DNA of 7,821 nucleotides. Source: Acidimicrobiia bacterium (GTDB lineage: Bacteria > Actinomycetota > Acidimicrobiia > Spongiisociales > UBA5794). The stretch lies in contig JABDMN010000110.1 in NCBI GenBank assembly GCA_013001485.1, forward strand, positions 1 to 7,821. The letters are read 5' to 3'. A model generated the notes under the pieces. That model saw nothing but the letters and a program-made list of their open reading frames with translations, was not told the origin of the DNA and did no database searches. Position numbers and translations under genes: made by a program. Positions 1-7,821 of the stretch are shown piece after piece; within the stretch, counting starts at the first letter, position 1, and every line of letters starts with the position of its first letter.

Positions 1-561
1 TGAGTCCACCATCGACGGCACGTGGGAGTGCTTCACAGAGATCTTGATGTCGGTGAAGTCGACTTCCTCGAGATACCGAATCTCCTTGAGCGCCGAAGCC
101 ACCAGCGCTTCGGGCACCGGACCTCCGTGCTCGGCGAGGAGGTCCTTGTCCAGCGAGCCGGCGTTGACGCCCACCCGAATCGGCACCCCGGCATCCGAAG
201 CGGCTCGTGCCACCGTCTTGATGTGGTCCTCGTTGCGGATGTTCCCGGGGTTGAGCCGGAGACCTGCCACGCCGGCCTCGAGTGCCGCCAGGGCCAGCCG
301 GTACTGGAAGTGGATGTCGGCGATGATCGGGACCGGGGAGCGCGGGACTATCTCGGCGAGCCCCTCCGCAGCCTCGATGTCATTGCAGGTGATGCGCACC
401 AGGTCGGCTCCGGCGCCTGCCAACGCGTACACCTGGGCGAGAGTGCCATCGACGTCGGCCGTCTTCGTCGTGGTCATCGACTGGACGCTGATAGGAGCAT
501 CGCCGCCGACGGGGACGCCACCCACCGAGATCTGGCGTGTGGCGCGCCGAGGCACGCTCAT
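1..561 (-). CDS. ispG: 4-hydroxy-3-methylbut-2-enyl diphosphate synthase, N-terminal 187 residues (partial at left edge)
   Basis: IspG (GcpE) is the iron-sulfur enzyme that reductively opens MEcPP to HMBPP, the penultimate step of the MEP isoprenoid pathway in the cytoplasm. Translation from ATG at 561 gives 187 residues that run off the window; the family is usually about 360-400 residues, so roughly half is seen. Recognisable stretches of the TIM-barrel half are ISVQSMTTTKTADV (about 24-37), ADLVRITCNDIEAA (52-65), VPIIADIHFQYRLALAALEA (77-96), LRLNPGNIR (101-109) and IRVGVNAGSLDKDLL (128-142). The C-terminal domain with the three Cys ligands of the 4Fe-4S cluster lies outside, so catalytic completeness cannot be judged. 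The start codon overlaps the rseP stop as ATGA (561-558), which implies translational coupling. Dxr, two genes upstream, acts earlier in the same pathway. No anomalies are seen. Confidence 0.96.
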   Translation of the reverse strand, partial: MSVPRRATRQISVGGVPVGGDAPISVQSMTTTKTADVDGTLAQVYALAGAGADLVRITCNDIEAAEGLAEIVPRSPVPIIADIHFQYRLALAALEAGVAGLRLNPGNIRNEDHIKTVARAASDAGVPIRVGVNAGSLDKDLLAEHGGPVPEALVASALKEIRYLEEVDFTDIKISVKHSHVPSMVDS

Positions 562-1691
562 TGCAGCTGGATGGGGTCGACGATGTCGAGATACAGGCCG
601 AGAACCCCGATGACCAGCATGAACAGGATCACGGCAGCAGCGACGGGCACGAGCTTGCGGACATCGGCTGTCCTGCCCACGACCCTCTCGTACAGCGCAA
701 GGGCGAAGTGGCCGCCATCAAGCGGATAGAGCGGGATCACATTCACGACGCCGAGGAAGATCGTCACCCAGGCGATCAGCTCGAGATAGAGCCACAAACC
801 AACCTCAGCCGTCTGCTGCCCGATGGCGGCGATGCCGATGAGGCTGACCGGTCGGTTGTCCTGGATCGTGGCCGTGTCCCCGGTGAACAGGGACGTGAAC
901 ACGTTCCACACGCCAACAACCAGGCCACCGAGGCCTTCGAAGGATCGCAAGGTCAGCTCACCCACCTCGGCGCCCGCTGCGCCGACCGACCCGAAGATGC
1001 CGCTGGTGGTGGTCTCGAAGTTCGGCGAGACGCCGAAGAAACCGATTGACTCGCCACCCGATGTCGTGGTCGCCAACTCCACCTCGGCGCTGATGAGGGC
1101 GCCATCTCGCTCGTACACGACCAACACGGCCTCGCCCGGTCGCGAACGGGCTTCGGCGCGGAAGGCATCCCAGGTAGTGATGGGAACGCCGGCGAACTCG
1201 ACCAGGCGGTCTCCTGGCTCGATCCCCGCCGTGGCCGCCGGGGTCGAAATCGCGTCCGGGCCACTCCCGATCTGCTGGGTGACGGCGGCGACCTCGGTCG
1301 TCGGCAGGTCGGCATCAGGGGTCCCGACGAAAGCAAACACGGTGTAAAGGATGAAGAATGCGATGACGAAGTGAGACGCAATGCCAGCGAGGACGACAAC
1401 GGTCTTCTTCCAGAACGGCGCCGCCCGGTATGTGCGATGCTCGTCGACCGGATCTACCTCTTCGAGGGGATTCATCCCGACGACACGCACGTATCCGCCG
1501 AGCGGGAATGCCTTGATTCCGTACTCGGTCTCCCCTCGCTGGGTCGACCAGATCCTCGGGCCGAATCCAAAGAAGGCTTCGGTGGCCTTCATCCCGAACG
1601 CCTTGGCGGCCGCGAAGTGACCTCCCTCGTGGATGACCACGACCAGGATCACGGCGAAGACAGCGGCGAAGCCGCTCAGAAACTCACTCAT
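558..1691 (-). CDS. rseP: RseP/Rip1-type site-2 intramembrane zinc metalloprotease (M50)
   Basis: This 377-residue polytopic membrane protease would cut transmembrane substrates such as anti-sigma factors (regulated intramembrane proteolysis). The zinc site HEGGH lies at residues 21-25 in the first membrane helix, followed by a FGFGPRIWST/RGETEYGIKAFPLGGY block (41-67) typical of actinobacterial Rip1-like proteins. A second helix spans about 98-122. A single PDZ domain lies at about 128-222, with AGIEPGDRLVEFAGVPI. The third ligand motif is PLDGG, with Asp325, and the last helix is about 347-366. Length is near the usual 370-450. The helix-2 motif, usually G-P-x-x-N, reads GIASH here. ATG 1691 is chosen because the protein then starts directly at MSEFLSG ahead of helix 1, as in homologs. 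It has no Shine-Dalgarno within 15 nt; the only strong one (GAGGTG) is 40 nt upstream beyond an inverted repeat. Its substrate is unknown; no sigma or anti-sigma gene is in the window. Confidence 0.95.
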   Translation of the reverse strand: MSEFLSGFAAVFAVILVVVIHEGGHFAAAKAFGMKATEAFFGFGPRIWSTQRGETEYGIKAFPLGGYVRVVGMNPLEEVDPVDEHRTYRAAPFWKKTVVVLAGIASHFVIAFFILYTVFAFVGTPDADLPTTEVAAVTQQIGSGPDAISTPAATAGIEPGDRLVEFAGVPITTWDAFRAEARSRPGEAVLVVYERDGALISAEVELATTTSGGESIGFFGVSPNFETTTSGIFGSVGAAGAEVGELTLRSFEGLGGLVVGVWNVFTSLFTGDTATIQDNRPVSLIGIAAIGQQTAEVGLWLYLELIAWVTIFLGVVNVIPLYPLDGGHFALALYERVVGRTADVRKLVPVAAAVILFMLVIGVLGLYLDIVDPIQLQ

Positions 1692-1700
1692 CGATGCGTG

Positions 1701-1727
1701 AGGATACGGGACACACCGACGTATCCC
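1701..1727 (-). promoter_or_regulatory. Inverted repeat (hairpin) in the dxr-rseP gap
   Basis: On the transcript GGGATACG (1727-1720) can pair with CGTATCCT (1708-1701): seven Watson-Crick pairs and one G-U, with an 11-nt loop. It lies between GAGGTG and the rseP start, and ends 9 nt before ATG. There is no U-tract after it, so it does not look like an intrinsic terminator. Confidence 0.5.
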
Positions 1728-1731
1728 GCCC

Positions 1732-1737
1732 CACCTC
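1732..1737 (-). promoter_or_regulatory. Distant Shine-Dalgarno upstream of rseP
   Basis: GAGGTG, complementary to the 16S 3' end, directly follows the dxr TGA (1740-1738). It is 40 nt from ATG 1691, too far for direct use. No in-frame ATG, GTG or TTG lies closer. It may work through the intervening hairpin or through an 8-codon leader frame. Confidence 0.45.
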
Positions 1738-2892
<1,155 letters not shown>

Positions 2893-2918
2893 GCAGCAGG
2901 GAACGCAAACAGCATGGC

Positions 2919-2999
2919 GTCGATACGGTCGAGGATTCCGCCGTGGCCGGGCAGGACCGTGCCCATGTCCTTCACCGACAGCGACCGCTTGAGCGAAGA
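2919..2999 (-). other. CDP-diacylglycerol synthase family signature
   Basis: CdsA residues 1234-1260 fit the family pattern S-x-[LIVMF]-K-R-x4-K-D-x-[GSA]-x2-[LIF]-[PGS]-x-H-G-G-[LIVMF]-x-D-R-[LIVMFT]-D at every fixed position. The Asp residues 1244, 1257 and 1260 are the expected metal/substrate ligands, so the enzyme domain looks active. Confidence 0.92.
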
Positions 3000-4252
3000 C
3001 ACTGCCAGGTCGCCGACGGGAGCGAAGGCGGCAATGGCTACGCCCAGGACAAGGCCAGTCGTCACACTGAATGGGCCCGGCAGCCACGCAAGAACGAGGC
3101 CGGCGACGATGGCGGCGATGACGCCGACTACCAGACCTTCGACGGTCTTCGACGGTGATACGACCGGCGCCAGCTTCCGTCTGCCAAACGCCCTGCCCCC
3201 GAAGTACTGCGCCACGTCCATCACGGCCGTAATGCCGATAACGGCGAGCAACAGCCATCTGAAGTCGTCGGCCTCCAGCATGACCATCGCAAATCCGCCA
3301 AAGCCAGCGATCCAGGAAACGATGGCCATGGTCAGTGCGGCGTTCACGAGCGGCTCGGACCGATCCGGCACCAGGGCATACACCACGAAGATCACGATGG
3401 CAGCGACGGCCAAAGCCACCGGAATCCAATGGAGTCCGCCCAGCCATGCTCCTATCAGCCCAAGAAGAGTCGCGGCCAGCGCCACGAGGGTGAGGGGATG
3501 AAAACCGCCTCGCTGCAAAACCAGACCGAACTCTCCGGCGGCGAGCATCAAGATCGCGACGACCAGGAGACCGAGCCCGACAGCTCCCCACCAGACGGCA
3601 GCCGCCACCGCACCGAGAAGCAGCAGAGCAGTGACGATGCGAAGCGGAAGGTCTGACGACGCAGGCTCGGCGACGGCTACGGCCGATTCGCCGGTGTGGG
3701 CCTCGACGACGTCTTCGAGCCCGACGACGCCGGACTCGATGCCTGGAATCTGGGCAGACAGAGCAAGCTTCTCGGGCTCATCGCCAAGGTTGGCCTCGGT
3801 GATGGCCTCGGCGAGGCCGGTGTGCTCGCGAGTCGATGCCTTGAGATAGGTCTGTTCGGTGAACGACTCCATCTCGGGAACCGGCTGACTTGGGTCCCAA
3901 TCGCCGAGCTCCCACTCATCCTCGAGCGAAGACTCGTCGGTGGTCACCGCGGCAGCAGCGGGAGCCGCGTCGAACCATTCGTCCTCCGATAGGAGCTCAT
4001 CAATATCGAGGTCCACTTCCTCGGCAGCGGCAGCGTCGAGATCGTCATCTCCGCCGTCGTCGTCCTCGGTCTCGTCATCATCGGCCGCGTCGGCGTCGAC
4101 AACGTCACCTACGACATCGCCGGTCTCGGCTTCCACCTCGACGGCTTCGTCATCCATGGCCTCATCGACATCGGCTGCCTCGTCGAGGGCAACAAACGGG
4201 AACCCGAGATCGTCGTCGATCTCCTCGAATTCATCGACGTCCTCGACGTCTC

Positions 4253-4288
4253 CGACCTCGTCCACCTCATCGACCTCGTCCACCTCAT
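4253..4288 (-). repeat. Exact 18-bp tandem duplication in the acidic region of cdsA
   Basis: The 18-base unit at 4253-4270 is repeated exactly at 4271-4288. It encodes the Asp-Glu-Val triplet run at residues about 804-815 (DEVDEVDEVDEV). It is in frame, so it lengthens the acidic tract without disrupting the gene. Confidence 0.9.
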
Positions 4289-4718
4289 CGAGGACGGCTC
4301 CAACAGGCTCATCGCCCGCAGCGCCCTCGAACTCGTCGGTCGATTCGGTCTCGACCACAACGGCGTCCTCGACATCAGCCTCATCGGACTCTTCAGCATC
4401 GGCATCGAGCGGCAGCCAGTCCTCGTCCTCATCGGCAGGCGGCTCAACTGAGGTCTCGGCGACAGGGGCGAAGTCCAGTTCCTCTTGAGTCGTGGCCTCG
4501 GGCTCGGCTTCGGCTTGAGGACCCTCCTCGAGAAGTGCCCAGTGCTCCCCCGTGTCGTCGTCGGACTCAAACGGGATTCCGGAGGAAGCGTCGGCAACTC
4601 CGCGCTCCTCTTCCTCGCCGAGGTCGACGAACTCGCCTTCCTCGTCGACCGCGAGGAATTCGTCGATCTCATCTCCCGGTCGATCCCCAGCGGCCCCCGC
4701 TGCAACGGCGACCGGCGT

Positions 4719-4751
4719 CCGGCGCAACACCCGCTGCCACCAACGGCGCTT
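4719..4751 (-). other. Isolated Trp/Arg basic patch (CdsA residues 650-660)
   Basis: KRRWWQRVLRR has six basic residues of eleven and two adjacent Trp, within a short linker between two acidic tracts that lack Lys and Arg. The composition is that of an interfacial membrane-binding or acidic-polymer-binding segment; this role is inferred from composition only. Confidence 0.55.
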
Positions 4752-5798
4752 GGGCGCAGGGGCGGCAACGATCTCGATCTTGTTGCCCAACTCGTCGACC
4801 TCTGTGACGACCAGTTCGGCGTCGACGACATCGGTAGCTGCAGCGGTAGCAGCGACGGCGCGTTCAGTGTCCGCCTGCTCGAGCTCCGCAGTGATCTCAG
4901 CGACCGCCTCCTCAGCCTCAGCTGCCTCCACCTCAGTCAGGTCGACGACGTCATCCCACCAGTGCTCGTCGGCATCCTCGGAATCGACCGCGGCGACGGC
5001 TGCCGCTGCGGGTTCTTCCTCTTCACCAAGATCGATAAGTGCCGCGATCTCCGGTGTCTCGTCTTCGGCGGCCTCGGGACTCTGCTCCTCGTCCTCGTCC
5101 TCTGCCTCGTCCTCGTCCGGGAACAGCGGGACGACATCGGCGTCGTCCTCAGGCGCGTCCTCGCTGACCTCGGGAGCTTCGGGCTCGGCCTCGTCCCCGA
5201 CCTCGGAAACCGCGACGGTGACCGGCTCCTCCACCACAACGTCATCGGCAGCGACCTCTTCGGACGCCGCCACAACAGTCTGTTCGTCCACCACAGCGTC
5301 ATCGACTTCGACGACGTCAGCTTCGGAGGCCACGGCGGCGGGCTGCCATTCATCGACCTGTGTAATCGCGGCTGCGATCTCAGCCTCCGCGGCAAGTCTG
5401 GCGTCGGCCGCAGCCGCAGCTTGCACGCGTTCCGCCTCGATGCGCGGAGCATCGGAAAGGGCGGCAAGTGCGGCCGCTTCGGCGGCACCCAAGCGAAGCG
5501 TTTCACGCTCCTGGTCACGAACCTTTCGCTCCTCGGCGGCACGCGCCCTGGCGAGTTGGTCTTCTTCCTCGAGTCGGCGGCGTTCGACATCAGCGCGTTC
5601 CTGAGCGAGGCGGTCTTCCTTCTCCTGCCACGCCCTCTCAGCCTCAGCTCGCTCCCTGGCAGCACGATCCTCTTCAGCGACGCGTTCACGCTCGGCGACG
5701 ACTGCCGCTTCGGCTGCTGCGGTCTCCTCATCGATGTCAGCCTGCTCGGTCTCGACCTCGACAGCGGCAAGGGCTTCCTCAGCCAGACGGGCCTCTTC

Positions 5799-5864
5799 AG
5801 CCTGCTCAGCAAGTGCTGCTTCGGCACCCGCTGCTTCGGCACGCGCCGCCTCTTCAGCCAGACG
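5799..5864 (-). repeat. Duplicated block within the hexapeptide region, copy A (with 15-nt insertion)
   Basis: This 66-nt block matches 6072-6122 (51 nt) with one substitution once a 15-nt insertion at 5828-5842 is removed. The insertion is itself a near copy (13 of 15 bases) of the adjoining 5813-5827. At protein level AARAEAALAEQA becomes AARAEAAGAEAALAEQA. It shows that the repeat region has grown by segment duplication and by tandem slippage. Confidence 0.8.
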
Positions 5865-6071
5865 GGCGTCTTCGGCCAGACGAGCTTCCTCAGCTACCCG
5901 AGCCTCTTCGGCCAGACGGGCTTCCTCGGCAACCCGAGCCTCCTCAGACAGCCGGGCCTCCTCAGCCAGCCGGGCCTCCTCAGCCAGACGAGCCTCCTCA
6001 GCCTGCTCAGCCTGCTCAGCAACCCGAGCCTCCTCAGCAACCCGAGCTTCCTCAGCCAGCCGGGCTTCCTC

Positions 6072-6122
6072 AGCCTGCTCAGCAAGTGCCGCTTCGGCAC
6101 GCGCCGCCTCTTCAGCCAGACG
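6072..6122 (-). repeat. Duplicated block within the hexapeptide region, copy B
   Basis: The shorter partner of the block at 5799-5864; the two are separated by about 208 nt of hexapeptide units. The match extends over the less repetitive AARAEAALAEQA unit, so it is more than the background similarity of the 18-nt repeats. Confidence 0.8.
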
Positions 6123-6702
6123 AGCCTCCTCAGCAACCCGAGCCTCCTCAGCCAGCCGGGCCTCTTCAGCAATCCGAGCCTCTTCGGCGCGTCGGGCCTC
6201 GTGGTCGGGCACGTCGAAGGCGACCCAACTCTCGGACGCGACAGTGGCCGCGTCATCTGTGAAATCGACTTGCGGAACACCAGTGACCGCGGTGGCCTCG
6301 GCCACGGGGGCCGTGTCCTCAGCGACTGCGGAATCGACGGCGCCAGCCGCCTCTACCGCATCGAGTGATGGTTCATCCTCAGCAGCGACGGTCTCATCGA
6401 CCACATCGGAATCGGTCTCCTCGACAGCCGTCGCTTCGGCAGCGACTGGGGGCTCTTCTTCGACCTCATCGGTCCCCTCGACCGCGTCGGGACCCAACGA
6501 GCCATACAACTCCTGAAGAGCTGAATCGTCCGTTCCGCGCCCGAACATGCGCCCAAGCAGCCCAGGCTGCTCGGCGGTCTCTTCGAGCGATTCCGGAATG
6601 TATGACTCGGCCTCGGCGTCGCTCTCGGGGCTCCAATCAGGATGCCACGGATCGCCAGGATGCGGCCGGTAGTCCCCGCCATCTCCCCTACGGCTCAATT
6701 TG

Positions 6703-6708
6703 CCTCCT
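6703..6708 (-). promoter_or_regulatory. Shine-Dalgarno of the long cdsA frame (decides the TTG start)
   Basis: A perfect AGGAGG is followed by CAAA and then TTG at 6698, so the spacing of 4 nt is slightly short. No ATG or GTG lies in frame nearby; the first in-frame ATG is residue 51. The strength of this site is the main evidence that the whole ~1,000-residue extension is translated rather than being an untranslated open frame. Confidence 0.75.
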
Positions 6709-6737
6709 ACCGCCAGCGCGCGGTGTCAGTGTTGAGG

Positions 6738-7289
6738 TCAGACCTCGAGGAGCTCTGCCTCCTTGTGCTCCAGCAACTCGTCGAGGCGGTGGACCGCATC
6801 GTCGGTGTAGTCCTGGAGCTCCTTCTCGGCCCTTCGAATGTCGTCCTCTGATATATCACCTTCGAGGGCTTCGAGTGAGTCTTTCGTGTGGCGTCGCACG
6901 TTGCGGACGGCGACGCGGCCCTCCTCGGCGAGATGCCGGGCGACCTTGATGAGCTCCTTGCGGCGATCCTCCGTCAGCTCAGGGAACGCAAGCCTGATCA
7001 CATGTCCGTCGTTCGACGGAGTGAGACCAAGGTCGGCTTTCTGGATGGCCTTCTCGATCTCACCGATGGCCGACTGGTCGTACGGGTTCACCACCAAGAG
7101 ACGAGGCTCAGGGACCGAGAAGCCGGCCAGCTGCTGCAGTGGGGTCTGCGTGCCGTAGTAGTCGACAGTGACCCGGTGCAGAAGGCCCGGGTTGGCGCGA
7201 CCAGTTCGAACCGTGGCGAACTCGTCCTGTGTGTGGACGATCGCTTGATCCATCTTGGTCTTGGCGTCGTCGAGTAGCTCTTCCATCAT
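6738..7289 (-). CDS. frr: Ribosome recycling factor
   Basis: RRF acts with EF-G to split the post-termination ribosome. The 183-residue product has the normal family length (about 185). It shows the N-terminal helix MEELLDDAKTKMDQA, the hallmark EFATVRTGRANPGLL (23-37) leading into VDYYGTQTPLQQLA, then VNPYDQSAIGEIEKAI (67-82), GLTPSNDGHVIRLAFPELTE (88-107), the basic RNVRR (129-133) in the long helix that contacts rRNA, and a C-terminal helix ending EAELLEV. Two adjacent ATGs are possible (7289 and 7286). The GGAGAG at 7300-7295 lies 5 nt before the first and 8 nt before the second, so the first is taken here, but either gives the same protein within one residue. The gene is 22 nt downstream of pyrH and 39 nt upstream of cdsA, the classic pyrH-frr-cdsA order. 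No anomalies. Confidence 0.97.
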   Translation of the reverse strand: MMEELLDDAKTKMDQAIVHTQDEFATVRTGRANPGLLHRVTVDYYGTQTPLQQLAGFSVPEPRLLVVNPYDQSAIGEIEKAIQKADLGLTPSNDGHVIRLAFPELTEDRRKELIKVARHLAEEGRVAVRNVRRHTKDSLEALEGDISEDDIRRAEKELQDYTDDAVHRLDELLEHKEAELLEV

Positions 7290-7294
7290 CCTGG

Positions 7295-7300
7295 CTCTCC
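7295..7300 (-). promoter_or_regulatory. Shine-Dalgarno of frr
   Basis: GGAGAG in the 22-nt pyrH-frr gap, 5 nt before ATG 7289 and 8 nt before ATG 7286. It excludes the longer upstream in-frame reading that would begin inside pyrH. Confidence 0.7.
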
Positions 7301-7311
7301 AGTCTCGAGCC

Positions 7312-7821
<510 letters not shown>

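Larger units (their letters stand above)
5379..6200 (-). repeat. Ala/Glu/Arg coiled-coil region of CdsA, with hexapeptide repeats at its start
   Basis: Within cdsA, residues about 167-312 (5763-6200) are built of the hexapeptide E-A-R-(L/V/I)-A-E, encoded by an imperfect 18-nt DNA repeat, interrupted by AARAEAALAEQA and AEQAEQ units. Residues about 313-440 continue as a less regular charged helix (RERVAEEDRAARERAEAERA, then EEEDQLARARAAEERKVRD). This composition predicts a long single alpha-helix or coiled coil, similar in style to TolA domain II. It is coding repeat, not a mobile element. Confidence 0.85.

Noticed and set aside
1701..1727. Hairpin as an intrinsic terminator between dxr and rseP
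   Set aside because: No U-run follows on the transcript, the stem is short and not GC-dominated, and the rseP start is only 9 nt away.
2893..3591. Extension of the dxr frame far upstream into cdsA
   Set aside because: The added sequence is Arg-rich out-of-frame cdsA membrane-domain DNA, with no homology to Dxr; the Dxr core begins near 2859.
5763..6200. CRISPR array or non-coding tandem repeat
   Set aside because: The unit is 18 nt with no spacers, stays in frame and encodes a regular helical hexapeptide continuous with cdsA.
4485..6368. A 627-codon open frame on the plus strand antisense to the cdsA extension, rich in Leu, Ser, Phe and Asn
   Set aside because: It is the mirror of the hexapeptide repeat and acidic codons (GAG/GAC-rich coding strand leaves few antisense stops); it has no recognisable domain and lies opposite a frame with a strong start site and a real domain.
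5734..6516. Plus-strand Ala/Ser/Arg-rich open frame over the repeat
   Set aside because: A second antisense reading of the same 18-nt repeat, with composition explained by the repeat alone.

Overview
The window is a stretch of a core bacterial housekeeping cluster, read entirely from the minus strand. In transcription order (right to left) it holds the 3' part of pyrH (UMP kinase), frr (ribosome recycling factor), a giant cdsA (CDP-diacylglycerol synthase), dxr (DXP reductoisomerase), rseP (site-2 intramembrane metalloprotease) and the 5' half of ispG (HMBPP synthase). Gaps are 22, 39 and 46 nt, and the other two junctions overlap. No internal terminator or promoter is visible, so the six genes are probably co-transcribed. 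The high GC content, the direct frr-cdsA junction without uppS between them, and an RseP resembling actinobacterial Rip1 suggest an actinobacterium, perhaps of the Acidimicrobiia or a related uncultured lineage. This placement is inference from gene order and protein style, not proof.

Region by region: 7312-7821 pyrH C-terminal part; 6738-7289 frr; 2856-6698 cdsA; 1738-2892 dxr, overlapping the cdsA end; 1692-1737 a short leader with an inverted repeat and a distant Shine-Dalgarno sequence; 558-1691 rseP; 1-561 ispG, joined to rseP by an ATGA stop/start overlap and running off the left edge.

The genes form a sensible metabolic neighbourhood. PyrH feeds UTP and hence CTP, which CdsA uses to activate phosphatidic acid. 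Dxr and IspG are two steps of the MEP isoprenoid pathway that supplies undecaprenyl phosphate and quinones. RseP cleaves membrane proteins, and Frr recycles ribosomes.

The one striking oddity is CdsA. Its catalytic membrane domain is ordinary and complete (about residues 1015-1280), but it is preceded in the same uninterrupted frame by about 1,000 residues of low-complexity cytoplasmic sequence. This consists of acidic segments without a single Lys or Arg (residues 55-168, 435-612 and 700-952), a long E-A-R-L/V-A-E hexapeptide coiled coil (about 167-440), an isolated Trp/Arg-rich basic patch (650-660), recurrent acidic-tryptophan motifs, and a more complex juxtamembrane segment (about 940-1000). 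I know of no standard function for it. A membrane-anchored scaffold organising lipid synthesis is a hypothesis only. Secondary points of interest are the rseP leader hairpin and the ambiguous dxr start.
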